Part shown: positions 27,317 through 36,855 of the stretch, piece by piece
Position numbering within the stretch: the stretch's first letter is position 1
Layout: every line of letters begins with the position of its first letter
Assembly (NCBI GenBank): GCA_003246265.1
Contig: QKAU01000005.1
Location: 1-64,000 of the forward strand
Direction: 5' to 3'
Origin: Kiritimatiellales bacterium
Lineage (GTDB): Bacteria > Verrucomicrobiota > Kiritimatiellia > Kiritimatiellales > Pontiellaceae
DNA: 64,000 nt
The notes under the pieces: generated by a model
What the model saw: the letters and a program-made list of their open reading frames with translations, nothing else
Database searches by the model: none
Told to the model about the DNA's origin: nothing
Program-made: the position numbers and the translations under genes

Positions 27317-28498
27317 TCAGTTGGCCCGGCGCAGGAGCCAGAGCCCCCCGGCCTGCCCCGCCAGGATGGGAATCCATGGAATCAGCCAAGGGTAGGCTTG
27401 CGGATGCTTGTCCAGGGTATCGGCGACGATGATGAACAGGTAGTAGACGAACATGACGCCGAGGCTGAGCAGCATGCCCGCGGAAGATTCCTTCCGGTGC
27501 GAGGTGATCCCGAGAGGAACGGCAATCAGGACAAACATCAGCGGCGCAAGCGCCAGGCAGACGCGCTCGTTGAGTTCCACCAGGTCGCGCGAAACCTCGA
27601 CGCGGCGTTCGGTGGGCGCCATCCAGCCGAACTCCTTCTCCGGATTGCGGATGCGCCACGCAAGCTCGGGCAAGGTCATGTGCTTGCGCTTCTTGAAGAC
27701 GTTGGTTTTCCGGGTCAGCTCGTTGAGGTTGAGGCGCACCGGATATTGCCGGGCATTGACATAGCGGGTCTTGGAACTGTCTTCGGGATGCGCGGGATCG
27801 GGGATTTCCATGCGTACGTCGGAGAGGTCGATCTTGAGCAATGCGTTTTCCTTGTCGGCCGACATGACGCCGCTGTCGGCCCGGACCGTAGCGGTGACCT
27901 TTCCGCTCTTGCGGTCCACTTCGTAGACGACAAGGTCGCGGACGCGGTTGCGGTTCTTCTTTCCGACGTAGATCATGTAGCCGGGAAACTCGCGGATGAA
28001 CCGGCCCTCTTCCAGCAGCTTGATCGGGTCATCGACCCCCATTTCGTGGACCAGCCTGCGGTTGGCGTAGGTCGATTGGGGATAGACGACGCAGTTGTTG
28101 TAGAGGCAGGCCAGTGAAAGCAGCACCGAAAACAGGATGATCGGCGAAGCGATTTGCCACAAGCTGAGCCCCCCGCTCCGCAGGGCGTTGAGCTCGCTGT
28201 CGGACGAGAGGCGCCCGAAAAGCAGCAAGGTGGAGAAGAGGGCGCTGATCGGAATCGTGTAGGCGACGGAATAGGGCAGGTTGTAGAGGAAGAAGCGCCC
28301 CACGATGCCCACCGGAAGGCCCTTGGCCATGATGTCGATCGCCTTGTAGATGGCGCCGATGCTGAAGGCAAAGGTAACGAGCAGCATGGCCACGGCGAAG
28401 ACCGTGAGGAAGTCACCCATCAGATATCGGCTCAGTTTGCGCAAGCGGTCCTCCGCGAAGGAAAGCGGCAATGTATCGTTGATCGTGCCAAGGCTCAA
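27317..28498 (-). CDS. LptF/LptG family permease of the LPS export system
   Basis: 393 residues: three N-terminal membrane segments, a periplasmic beta-jellyroll of about 200 residues and three C-terminal segments. RYLMGDFLTVFAVAMLLVT starts the transmembrane part, SDSELNALRSGGLSLWQIA is the typical coupling region and VPLGITSHRKESSAGMLLSL the second one. It would work with LptB and LptC in moving LPS to the outer membrane. Only one of the usual LptF/LptG pair is here, and which one it is cannot be decided. Divergent from the LpxL-like gene. Confidence 0.87.
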   Translation of the reverse strand: MSLGTINDTLPLSFAEDRLRKLSRYLMGDFLTVFAVAMLLVTFAFSIGAIYKAIDIMAKGLPVGIVGRFFLYNLPYSVAYTIPISALFSTLLLFGRLSSDSELNALRSGGLSLWQIASPIILFSVLLSLACLYNNCVVYPQSTYANRRLVHEMGVDDPIKLLEEGRFIREFPGYMIYVGKKNRNRVRDLVVYEVDRKSGKVTATVRADSGVMSADKENALLKIDLSDVRMEIPDPAHPEDSSKTRYVNARQYPVRLNLNELTRKTNVFKKRKHMTLPELAWRIRNPEKEFGWMAPTERRVEVSRDLVELNERVCLALAPLMFVLIAVPLGITSHRKESSAGMLLSLGVMFVYYLFIIVADTLDKHPQAYPWLIPWIPILAGQAGGLWLLRRAN

Positions 28499-28573
28499 GT
28501 TTCAAGGCTATCCGGTTGCAGAGCGCCAGCCATAGGGGGTACATTCCGCCCTTCGAAGCACCGGGATGGAAAC

Positions 28574-29482
28574 ATGGCCCTGCGACACCAGATTGAATAC
28601 GCCGCCGCCGCCGCGTTGCTCGGCATGGCCCGGTTCCTGCCCGAACGGGGAGTCCACGGCCTGTTCCAGGGCATCGCCCGCATGGCCTACCTGGCCATGG
28701 GCCAGCGACGCGAACTCGCCCTGCGCAACCTCGCGATCGTCTTCCCCGACATGAGCCCGCGCGAACGTCGCCGTATTGCCGTTCGCTCCTACCAGAACAT
28801 CGGCGACGCGCTTGCGCTGAACGCCCTGGTCATGGCCAACCGGATCACGGACGAACGGCTGCTGGGCATGATCGAGACCGACGGGTGGGAGGATTTCCTG
28901 CGCCGGAAGGCGGGCTACAAGGAAGGGGTCCTGGCCGTTACGGGACATCTCGGCAACTGGGAACTCCTGCCGCACTACGCCGGGCTGGCCCTCGACGGGC
29001 AGCTGCACGCGATCGCGCGGCAATCCGACAACCCGATCATCGAGCGCAAGCTGGTCATGCCGCTCCGGGAGCGTTTTGGCACGAAGGTGTTCTACAAGAA
29101 GCACGCGCTCTTGCATGTCGTCAAGGCGGTCCGCCGCGGTGCCGTATGCGCCCTGCTGCTCGACCAGAAGCTGAACCCTCCCGAAGGATTCTACATCGAT
29201 TTCTGCGGGCGCAGGGCCCCGACGGGCGGCACCCCTGCCCTGCTCCAGATTCGCTTTGGCATTCCCGTGCAGCCTGTTTTCATGGTCCGGACCGGCCACC
29301 AGAAGTACCGTCTAATCCTGCCCGAACCCATCCCGTGGGAAGAGCACGGGGATCCGGTCGAGGAACAGGTCCGGGCCCTGACCATCCTCCACCAGAACCT
29401 CATGGAGCAGATGATCCGCCGGTATCCGGAGCAATGGTTCTGGATGCACAACCGCTGGGGCCTCAAAAAGGACGAACCATGA
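28574..29482 (+). CDS. LpxL/HtrB-like lauroyl/myristoyl acyltransferase
   Basis: 302 residues. Late acyltransferase of lipid A synthesis. An N-terminal hydrophobic segment anchors it; VTGHLGNWELLPHYAG holds the catalytic His and Glu of the HX4(D/E) motif, LLDQKLNPPEGFYIDFCG and TPALLQIRFGIPVQPVFM are typical, and it ends WFWMHNRWGLKKDEP like LpxL proteins. The ATG at 28574 fits the family. It overlaps the next gene by ATGA, and both may act in lipid A or envelope glycolipid assembly. Confidence 0.9.
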   Translation: MALRHQIEYAAAAALLGMARFLPERGVHGLFQGIARMAYLAMGQRRELALRNLAIVFPDMSPRERRRIAVRSYQNIGDALALNALVMANRITDERLLGMIETDGWEDFLRRKAGYKEGVLAVTGHLGNWELLPHYAGLALDGQLHAIARQSDNPIIERKLVMPLRERFGTKVFYKKHALLHVVKAVRRGAVCALLLDQKLNPPEGFYIDFCGRRAPTGGTPALLQIRFGIPVQPVFMVRTGHQKYRLILPEPIPWEEHGDPVEEQVRALTILHQNLMEQMIRRYPEQWFWMHNRWGLKKDEP

Positions 29483-30426
29483 ACCGCGCCCTGATCCTCA
29501 GCGACGGCAAGCCCGGCCACTTCAACCAGTCCATCGCCCTCTGCAGGCATCTTGGCCTCGAACATGCGGTGCTCGAGGTCGCCTACCGTTCACGGGCCTG
29601 CAAGGGGCTCTCCTATCTGCTGGATCGGATCGGGATCCATACGGATGCCCTCTTCACCCAACGCCTGGCGCCTCGCGGTCCAAACCCTTCCTGGATCGTC
29701 TCCACCGGATCCACCACCTACTACGCCAACAAGCTCCTTGCCCGCCGGCTGCACCTCCCCAACATCGCCATCCTCCACCCCAAGGGATACCGGCTCGACT
29801 TCTCGCACATCTTCTGCCCGGCCTACGACCATCCACCCAAACGCGGCAACATCACCGAGCTGCCCTTGAACCTCTGCGCGGCCGATCCGTCGTTCTTCGA
29901 GGCGAAGGCCGAAGAATTCCGGCAGCGGCATCCCTCGGAAAAACCGGCCATCGGCATCATCATCGGTGGACCCAACGCCGTCTCCGACATCGATCCCGCG
30001 GCGATGGAGCAGCAGATGGAACGAATCTTCGAGGCCACCGAAGGCTGCGAGCGATGGGTCACCACCTCCCGCCGCACCCCGAAAGCCATCGAAGCGCTGG
30101 TCGATGGATTCCGGTTCGACTACAAGCTCATCAATTCGCGCGACCCCTACAACCCCATTCCCGCCTTCATCAAGCTCTGCGACCGCATGTTCGTCACCTC
30201 CGACTCCGCCTCGATGGTCAGCGAATGCGCCAGTTTCGGCACCGCCAAGGTCGAAATCCTCATGAACCGCCAGCTCAAAAGCCCCAACAAGTTCGAAGAA
30301 CTCATCCATGGGTTGCAGGAGCTCGGTGCCGTACACATCTTCGACGGCACGCTCGGCCAGGCCGCGAAAAAGATCGACCTTGGTCCCCTGCTGAAGAAAG
30401 CCGTCGGGATCGCTCCATCCATGTGA
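29479..30426 (+). CDS. ELM1/GtrOC1-like family protein (DUF1022)
   Basis: 315 residues. LILSDGKPGHFNQSIALC is the family N-terminus and MFVTSDSASMVSECASFGT the conserved C-terminal part, both resembling nucleotide-sugar-binding pieces of GT-B glycosyltransferases. Homologues include plant ELM1 and bacterial proteins in LPS loci; the bacterial activity is not established. The start overlaps the acyltransferase stop by 4 bp, so the two are coupled. A lipid-linked glycosyl-transfer role is a guess from context. Confidence 0.8.
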   Translation: MNRALILSDGKPGHFNQSIALCRHLGLEHAVLEVAYRSRACKGLSYLLDRIGIHTDALFTQRLAPRGPNPSWIVSTGSTTYYANKLLARRLHLPNIAILHPKGYRLDFSHIFCPAYDHPPKRGNITELPLNLCAADPSFFEAKAEEFRQRHPSEKPAIGIIIGGPNAVSDIDPAAMEQQMERIFEATEGCERWVTTSRRTPKAIEALVDGFRFDYKLINSRDPYNPIPAFIKLCDRMFVTSDSASMVSECASFGTAKVEILMNRQLKSPNKFEELIHGLQELGAVHIFDGTLGQAAKKIDLGPLLKKAVGIAPSM

Positions 30427-30432
30427 AGCCCG

Positions 30433-30461
30433 AAAAAAGGCCCGCCCCGTGCGAGGCGGAC
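30433..30461 (-). terminator. Rho-independent terminator of yebC
   Basis: Minus-strand stem GTCCGCC/GGGCGGGC (one G-U pair) with a 7-nt loop, followed by C and six T. It lies 26 bp beyond the yebC stop and 7 bp beyond the convergent ELM1-like gene. Confidence 0.75.
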
Positions 30462-30486
30462 CGTTGCACCCATCCCTGCTTCGGGG

Positions 30487-31242
30487 CTACCCCTCTGCAA
30501 GCTGCTCGGCGACGGCGTCGGAAATATCGAAGTTCGAATAGACCGCCTGCACGTCGTCGAGATCCTCGAGCGCCTCGACGAACTTCAGGACCGAACGGGC
30601 CCTTTCGACATCGGCCACCTCGACCATGAGGCTCGGGATCATGGTAATTTCCGACTCCTCGTCCAGCGGGATGCCGGCCTGGGTCAGCGCCTCCGACACG
30701 ACGGCGAAATCCTTGGGATCGGTGATGATCTCGTACTGGTCGCCATCGGTCTTCATATCCTCGGCCCCGGCATCGAGCGCCAGTTCCATCAGGGTTTCCT
30801 CGCCAGCCTTGTCCTTGTCCACGAAGATCTGCCCCTTGCGCTGGAACATCCGGCTGACGGCCCCCTGCTCGGCGAGGTTGGCCCCGGCCTTGGAGAAGGC
30901 AAAGCGCACCTCGGAAGCCGAGCGGTTCTTGTTGTCGGTCAAGACCTTCACCACCACGGCGATGCCGCCGGGAGCGTAGCCTTCGTAGGACCCTTCTTCA
31001 AGCTGCCCGCCTTCGAGCTCCCCGGTACCCTTCTTGATGGCCCGATCGATGTTGTCGTTGGGCATGTTCGCGGCCTTGGCCTTCTGGATCAGCGCACGCA
31101 GCGTGATGTTGTCGTCGGGGTTGCCCCCCGAGCGCGCCGCCACCATGATGTCCTTGGCGATCTTGCTGAAAACCTTCCCCTTCGCCGCATCGGCCTTGCC
31201 TTTCCGGTGCTTGATATTCGCCCATTTACTATGTCCGGCCAT
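30487..31242 (-). CDS. yebC: YebC/PmpR family protein
   Basis: 251 residues. MAGHSKWANIKHRKGKADA is the invariant start of the family; LEEGSYEGYAPGGIAVVVKV and LDDVQAVYSNFDIS follow as expected. YebC proteins act as transcription regulators or, as shown more recently for some, as ribosome-associated factors easing polyproline translation. Complete, normal length, single-gene unit with its own terminator. Confidence 0.95.
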   Translation of the reverse strand: MAGHSKWANIKHRKGKADAAKGKVFSKIAKDIMVAARSGGNPDDNITLRALIQKAKAANMPNDNIDRAIKKGTGELEGGQLEEGSYEGYAPGGIAVVVKVLTDNKNRSASEVRFAFSKAGANLAEQGAVSRMFQRKGQIFVDKDKAGEETLMELALDAGAEDMKTDGDQYEIITDPKDFAVVSEALTQAGIPLDEESEITMIPSLMVEVADVERARSVLKFVEALEDLDDVQAVYSNFDISDAVAEQLAEG

Positions 31243-31319
31243 TGCCCAATCTCCGTGTTGTTACCGCGAGGCGTGGAAAGCGAGGCGGCACCCCGCCCCC
31301 TCGAACCACGGCTCCGTCG

Positions 31320-32528
31320 TCACTTTCCAATAATCAGTTTGGCGAAGCCGCGCTTTCCGGAACGGATGATCATCCCCTCTTCGGGAACGATCTGCGCGCG
31401 CTCGTCGTCGATCTTCGCTTCGTTGATCCTTACCGCCCCCTGCTGGACCAGGCGCCGGGCCTCGCCGTTGCTCTTGGCCAGCCCGGCCTTCACCATGAGG
31501 GTGAGCAGGCCGATCTCCCCGAAGGGCACGGCCACCTCCGGAATCTCGTCCGGAAGCTCCTTCTGCGCAAAGATGCGCGTAAATTCCTCGGAAGCCGCCG
31601 TGGCCTCATCTTCGCCGATGAAGCGGGCAACCACCTCCCGGCCGAGCCGGTCCTTGACATCGCGCGGGTGCAGTGCGCCGGAGGCGACCTTGGCATGGGT
31701 ATCGCGGACCTGGTCCCTGGGCCAGCAGAGGATGTATTCGAAATATTTCCACATCAGGTCGTCGGGCACGCTCATGAGCTTGCCGTACATCTCGCGCGCG
31801 GGTTCGTTGACGCCGACGTAGTTGTTGAGGCTCTTGCTCATCTTGTGGACGCCGTCGAGCCCTTCGATCAGCGGGAGCGTCATGACGCACTGCGGCTCCT
31901 GCCCCATCACCTTCTGCAGCTCGCGGCCGAGCAGGAGGTTGAAGAGCTGGTCGGTACCCCCAAGCTCCACGTCGGCCTCGAGCATGACGGAGTCGTAGGC
32001 CTGCACCAGCGGGTAGAGGAATTCGACCAGCGAAATCGGCTGGTTCGCGGCATAGCGCTTGGAAAAATCGTCGCGCGCCAGCATCTGCGCCACGGTGACG
32101 TGGGCGGAAAGGCGGATGACATCCTCGAATCCCATCCGGCCGCACCATTCGGAATTGAAGCGCACCTCGGTTCGCGCCGGATCGAGGATCTTGAATACTT
32201 GCTCCTTGTAGGACTGCGCATTGACCTCGACCTGCTCGCGAGTCAGCGGCTTGCGGGTCTGCGAACGCCCGGAGGGATCGCCGATCATGCCGGTGAAGTC
32301 GCCGATAAGGAAGACGACCGTATGGCCGGCATCCTGGAATTCGCGCAGCTTGTTGAGTCCGACGACATGGCCCAGATGGATGTCCGGCGCGGAGGGGTCG
32401 GCACCATACTTGATGCGCAGGCCGCGCCCTTCGGCCGCCGCCTTCTCGAGCTTCTTCTTCAGCTCCTCGCGCGAAACGAAATCGACCGACCGCGCCAGGA
32501 GGAAATCGAGTTGTTCTTCCATGTTCAT
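31320..32528 (-). CDS. tyrS: Tyrosyl-tRNA synthetase
   Basis: 402 residues, class I synthetase. [20 protein letters not shown] holds the HLGH-type HIGH motif, [18 protein letters not shown] and [18 protein letters not shown] bind tyrosine and ATP, and [14 protein letters not shown] holds KMSKS. A C-terminal S4 RNA-binding domain (about 340-402) is present. Length and motif style are of the TyrZ-like bacterial group. The start is [11 protein letters not shown] at 32528; the Met at 32522 is also possible. Confidence 0.95.
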   Translation of the reverse strand: MNMEEQLDFLLARSVDFVSREELKKKLEKAAAEGRGLRIKYGADPSAPDIHLGHVVGLNKLREFQDAGHTVVFLIGDFTGMIGDPSGRSQTRKPLTREQVEVNAQSYKEQVFKILDPARTEVRFNSEWCGRMGFEDVIRLSAHVTVAQMLARDDFSKRYAANQPISLVEFLYPLVQAYDSVMLEADVELGGTDQLFNLLLGRELQKVMGQEPQCVMTLPLIEGLDGVHKMSKSLNNYVGVNEPAREMYGKLMSVPDDLMWKYFEYILCWPRDQVRDTHAKVASGALHPRDVKDRLGREVVARFIGEDEATAASEEFTRIFAQKELPDEIPEVAVPFGEIGLLTLMVKAGLAKSNGEARRLVQQGAVRINEAKIDDERAQIVPEEGMIIRSGKRGFAKLIIGK

Positions 32529-32652
32529 ATCCAAGCCTACCAATCGTCCGCCCCTCGTTCTCGAAGCCGAGGACGAGGGACAGGACCGGGAGAATGTGTT
32601 CCAGTCCCAAGCGGGAAAGCGCGCATTCAGCCACATTCTGCCCGGGAAGTCA

Positions 32653-32684
32653 CAAAAAAACCCGCCCGGATATCGGGCAGGTTT
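32653..32684 (-). terminator. Rho-independent terminator of rpsA
   Basis: Minus strand CCTGCCCG, ATAT, CCGGGCGGG followed by seven T: an 8-bp GC-rich stem. It is about 20 bp past the rpsA stop and separates rpsA from tyrS. Confidence 0.9.
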
Positions 32685-32703
32685 TCTTGTTTGCGGAACC
32701 GGG

Positions 32704-34449
32704 CTATTCGCCTTCTTCCGCCTTCTTGCGCGAGTCGCCGGGATGCCACTCTTCGAGCTGGTCGCCAAACGCGCTTTCGAACGCGCCGGCCAGGTTGACC
32801 AGTTCGGTGCCGGGCTGCAACCCTTCGAGCATGTCCTCGCGGACTTCGAACTCGTCGTCGCCGACGGCCGCCGCCTTGATGCTCAGGCCGATGCGGTGCT
32901 CGACCGGATCCACCTTGACGACGCGGGCCTCGATGGTGTCGCCCACCTTGAGGACATCCTTGACGCGCTCGACATGCTCGTTGGAGATCTGGCTGATGTG
33001 GACCAGGCCATCGATCCCCTCCTCGATTTCGACGAACGCGCCGAAGGAGGAGATCTTGGTGACCACGCCGCCGACCTTGGTACCGACCGGGTAGCGGTCG
33101 ACGATGCCGACCCACGGATCATCCTGCGCCTGCTTGAGGCCGAGGCTGATGCGCTGGTTGGAGGAGTCGATCTCGAGCACGACGGTCTGCACCTCGTCGC
33201 CCTTCTTGAGGATTTCGGACGGGTGGTTGACCTTGCGGGTCCACGACATGTCGGAGACGTGGATCATGCCATCGACGCCCTCTTCGAGCTCGACGAACGC
33301 GCCGTAGGAGGTGAAGTTGCGCACCTTGCCGGTGACGAGCGAGCCGATCGGGTACTTGCCGGCCACGACTTCCCAGGGATTCTCCTCGGTCTGGCGCATG
33401 CCCAGCGAGATCTTCTTGTCGTCGGTACTGACCGCGAGCACGACCGCATCGACCTCCTGGCCGACGGAAAGGACGTCCGCGGCGCGCTGGATGCGCTTGG
33501 TCCAGGACATTTCGGATACGTGCACGAGACCTTCGACGCCCTCTTCGAGCTCGACGAACGCGCCGTACGGGGCGAGGTTGACCACCTTGCCGTGCACGCG
33601 GGCGCCGATCGGATAGCGGGATTCGATCTCCTGCCACGGGTTTTCCATGGTCTGCTTGAGGCCGAGGCTGATGCGCTCCTTCTCGAGGTCGACTTCGAGG
33701 ATCATCACTTCGAGCTGGTCGCCCACCTTGAGCATTTCGGACGGATGGTTGATGCGGCCCCATGTCATGTCGGTGACGTGCAGCAGGCCGTCGATGCCGT
33801 CGAGATCGACGAATGCGCCGAAATCGGTGATGTTCTTGACCACGCCCTTGCGGAGCTGGCCGACCTGGATCTCGGCGAGCACCTTGCGGCGCGATTCGCG
33901 GCGCGATTCCTCGATCAGTTCGCGGCGGGAGACCACGATGTTCTTGCGGTCGAGATTGATCTTGAGAATGCGGAACTGGTAGGTCTTGCCGAGGTGGTCC
34001 TCGGGATTGCGGACCGGCGTGACGTCCAGCTGCGAGCCGGGCAGGAACGCGTCCACGCCGACGTCGACGATGAAGCCGCCCTTGACGATGTTCTTGATGG
34101 AACCCTCGACGACGCTGCCTTCGGAGCATTCGTTGACGACATAGTCCCAGGCGCGCTGCTGTTCGGCGCGGCGTTTGCTGATGACGATCATGCCGTGGTC
34201 GTCTTCGAGGCGTTCGAGGAAGACTTCGACTTCCATGCCGATCGGATCTTCTGGAAGATCCTTGAATTCGGAGGCGTCGATCAAGCCTTCGGACTTGTAT
34301 CCGATATCGATGAGCACATCGCCATCGTGGATACTGATGATCTTGCCGGTGACGATGGACCCTTCGGAGAAGTTCTTGAGGGTTTCGTCGTACATTGCTT
34401 CCATGGCTGCGCTGTCCACACCCATGTTGTTATTGGTTGTTGATTCCAT
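32704..34449 (-). CDS. rpsA: 30S ribosomal protein S1
   Basis: 581 residues with six S1/OB-fold repeats. The first begins [20 protein letters not shown]; the last four carry the repeated pattern [20 protein letters not shown] and relatives. It binds mRNA and brings it to the ribosome. C-terminal tail is acidic and Lys-rich. Length is slightly above the E. coli protein. Single-gene unit ending in a strong terminator; the 275-bp region upstream has no gene and presumably holds its promoter. Confidence 0.96.
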   Translation of the reverse strand: MESTTNNNMGVDSAAMEAMYDETLKNFSEGSIVTGKIISIHDGDVLIDIGYKSEGLIDASEFKDLPEDPIGMEVEVFLERLEDDHGMIVISKRRAEQQRAWDYVVNECSEGSVVEGSIKNIVKGGFIVDVGVDAFLPGSQLDVTPVRNPEDHLGKTYQFRILKINLDRKNIVVSRRELIEESRRESRRKVLAEIQVGQLRKGVVKNITDFGAFVDLDGIDGLLHVTDMTWGRINHPSEMLKVGDQLEVMILEVDLEKERISLGLKQTMENPWQEIESRYPIGARVHGKVVNLAPYGAFVELEEGVEGLVHVSEMSWTKRIQRAADVLSVGQEVDAVVLAVSTDDKKISLGMRQTEENPWEVVAGKYPIGSLVTGKVRNFTSYGAFVELEEGVDGMIHVSDMSWTRKVNHPSEILKKGDEVQTVVLEIDSSNQRISLGLKQAQDDPWVGIVDRYPVGTKVGGVVTKISSFGAFVEIEEGIDGLVHISQISNEHVERVKDVLKVGDTIEARVVKVDPVEHRIGLSIKAAAVGDDEFEVREDMLEGLQPGTELVNLAGAFESAFGDQLEEWHPGDSRKKAEEGE

Positions 34450-34724
34450 GTCTTAAAGCGGGAGCACGCGCCCCCTGGCCTTCTTGGTTTGCAGTGTCTT
34501 CTGGAAAGAGCGCCCGGCCACTCGCCGGATACACGCCCCCCTGAATGAGCGCGCCATGATAGGGGCTATCGCCTCCCATGCAAGCTGTAAATCGTTAATT
34601 TGCAAAGGTCCACCCCTCGCGCCCCGGGCCGCCGCGAAGGGGTGTGCGCGGAAAAACGCCAAATGTCGCTTCCAAAACCCGCCGCATCCGCTATTCCATT
34701 GGCTGACCCGACGGAAAGGAAACG

Positions 34725-35681
34725 ATGAACTACGCATTGCAGGTCCTCTTCATTCTCGCGCTCATGGCGATCGGGTACGTGGCCCGGCGCCGCGGCCTCG
34801 TCAGCGACGCCGGCACCGGCGAAATGGTCCGGGTCATGATCGCCATCCTCTACCCCTGCCTCATTTTCACGTCGGTCACCCGGCTCGACGCCCGGGCGCT
34901 CGCCGCCAACTGGACCCTCCCTGCCCTGGCGATGGCGATCGCCGGCACGGGCCTCGCGCTCGGGCTGCTGGCGCTCCGCTTCATGAAGGGGGTCGACCGC
35001 CAGCGGGCCAGCGCCTTCCTCTTCCAGAGCACCATCAACAACTACCTCTTCCTGCCCCTGCCGCTGGTGATGCTGGTGTGGGGAACCGAGGGGGTCGCCC
35101 TGCTGGTCTTCGCCTCGATGGGGTTCGAGCTGGTGGTCTGGACGCTGGGCGTCTTCCTCTTCAACCGCTCCGGCAACCTGGCCGAAGGCATCCGTCTGAT
35201 GTTCGGACCGCCGCTCGTCACCCTGCTCTTCTCGATCGGCTGGGTCTGCCTGCGCGACGTCGCCCATCTCCACCTGCCGGCCTCCGGACCGGCGGCCGAC
35301 CTTGCCCGGAGGGTGCTAGAGCTGTTCTACTTCGGCACCGAAACGGTCGGCAGGGCCACGGTCGCCATTTCGATGATTGTATCAGGCAGCCGGATCGCCG
35401 CGCTCAACGTGCGTACCGCGATCGACTGGCACGTCTGGCTGCTGGCCGGGCTGCGGCTGGTCGCCATTCCCGTCCTCTTCATCCTCGTCCTGCGGCGGAT
35501 CCCGATGCCGGAGATGGCCTACGGCATCCTCTGCACCGTGGCCGTCATGCCGGCAGCCGTCACCAGCCTGGTCTTCAGCGAACGGTTCGGCGGAGACTCC
35601 GACTTCATTGCCACCACCCTGCTGGCCACCCACGTGGTCGCCGTGGCGACCATCCCGCTGCTGCTTGCCTGGGCGCTATAG
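34725..35681 (+). CDS. AEC family transporter
   Basis: 318 residues with ten hydrophobic segments in two halves, starting MNYALQVLFILALMAIGYVA. LFQSTINNYLFLPLPLVMLVWG and MPAAVTSLVFSERFGGDSDF are typical of the auxin-efflux-carrier (bile/arsenite/riboflavin-fold) family. Members export or take up small organic anions; the substrate cannot be told. Single gene, divergent from rpsA. Confidence 0.85.
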   Translation: MNYALQVLFILALMAIGYVARRRGLVSDAGTGEMVRVMIAILYPCLIFTSVTRLDARALAANWTLPALAMAIAGTGLALGLLALRFMKGVDRQRASAFLFQSTINNYLFLPLPLVMLVWGTEGVALLVFASMGFELVVWTLGVFLFNRSGNLAEGIRLMFGPPLVTLLFSIGWVCLRDVAHLHLPASGPAADLARRVLELFYFGTETVGRATVAISMIVSGSRIAALNVRTAIDWHVWLLAGLRLVAIPVLFILVLRRIPMPEMAYGILCTVAVMPAAVTSLVFSERFGGDSDFIATTLLATHVVAVATIPLLLAWAL

Positions 35682-35782
35682 TCCATCCGCGCCACCGGCG
35701 CAGTTGGAGAAAAGGGTTCCATCTGCTCCGGAACGCATGGGCGCCAGGCCGCAGACACCGAGAAGAAGGGCCCGCCTCGGCC

Positions 35783-36697
35783 CTAGAAATGATGTACGAG
35801 GCGCACGTTGTAGCGTTGGCCCTCGGGGCGGTATTCGGCACCGGATTCGAGGTAGGCGTTCAGGAAGAGGTGCGTGTCCTTGGAAAAGCTGACCAGCGCA
35901 CCGGGGCCGATGGCGAAGACCTGCTCCTTGCCACCCACCGTGTTTCCATCCACCTCCGAGTCGGTAATCTGTTTCAGGGCATATCCGTTGATGCCCAGGC
36001 GCAGCATCTTTGGAACCACCTCGTAGCTCGCGGCCAGATTGGCATGGAAGGCCTGCCCGGCCTGGGTGTCGCCGTTGGCGAACGGATGGTTCGGATCGTT
36101 GTTCTTCGCGTTCCAGAGATAGTGAATGCGCGTCGAGACCGTCAGCTTCGGCATGATGAAAAACGTGCCCGCCCAGTAGGGGTTGAAGGAGACGAAGTTG
36201 CTTCCGGGATTCAGGGCCTTGTTCGAAGAATATTCGCCGGTGGGCAGGATGACGGACAGCTCGATGCGGTGCAGGAGGATCGGCCCCTTGTCGCCCATGA
36301 CGGGATCCCATTGCAGGAATGGCCCCACAAGCAGGTCGCCGAAGCCGCCTCCATTGTCGGGGATCTGGGGCACGTTGCTATCCATCGCCACCACGGGAAG
36401 GATGAAATTCAGCCCCCACTTCCCGCCGGCCAGCAGGGCCTGGTCGGACTGGTAGATCAGTTGGTTCAGGCTCGCCCAGACGTTGATTTCGGGGTTGGCC
36501 AGAGGGAACGGGAGATCGGGCAAGGTGTCGGCCGTGTAGTACTGCACGTATTCCTGGAAATAGACGCCCGGTCCGGAGGGAGGGGCCCCATCCATGAAGC
36601 TGGTCGCGCCAAGGTTGACAGAGGGCTGGTCGTAGGCCGAGGCAACAGAGGCGGAAAGAACGAATATGATGAAACATCCGATCGCAGTGCTCTTCAT
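35783..36697 (-). CDS. SphA/MetA-pathway type outer-membrane protein
   Basis: 304 residues with a clear signal peptide (MKSTAIGCFIIFVLSASVASA). The rest is a beta-barrel pattern ending in Phe. AYDQPSVNLGATSFMDGAPP at the mature start and FNPYWAGTFFIMPKLTVSTR with YLWNAKNNDPNHP are typical of the SphA/phenol-degradation outer-membrane family, thought to pass hydrophobic or aromatic compounds. It is downstream of the cytochrome genes on the same strand but 158 bp away, so cotranscription is uncertain. Confidence 0.77.
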   Translation of the reverse strand: MKSTAIGCFIIFVLSASVASAYDQPSVNLGATSFMDGAPPSGPGVYFQEYVQYYTADTLPDLPFPLANPEINVWASLNQLIYQSDQALLAGGKWGLNFILPVVAMDSNVPQIPDNGGGFGDLLVGPFLQWDPVMGDKGPILLHRIELSVILPTGEYSSNKALNPGSNFVSFNPYWAGTFFIMPKLTVSTRIHYLWNAKNNDPNHPFANGDTQAGQAFHANLAASYEVVPKMLRLGINGYALKQITDSEVDGNTVGGKEQVFAIGPGALVSFSKDTHLFLNAYLESGAEYRPEGQRYNVRLVHHF

Positions 36698-36855
36698 GGT
36701 ATCTCCCGGGTTATGGCGCTACTTGCACGCGAGACGATCCCAAACAAGGCCTTCGCTTGTCAAGTCCCCTGGCAACGCCACCGATGCCCCCCAGAACCGG
36801 GCCAGGCCGGCATGATTGGGGGGGGCTTTCTCCCCGCCCCGTTTCCGGCCTGTGG

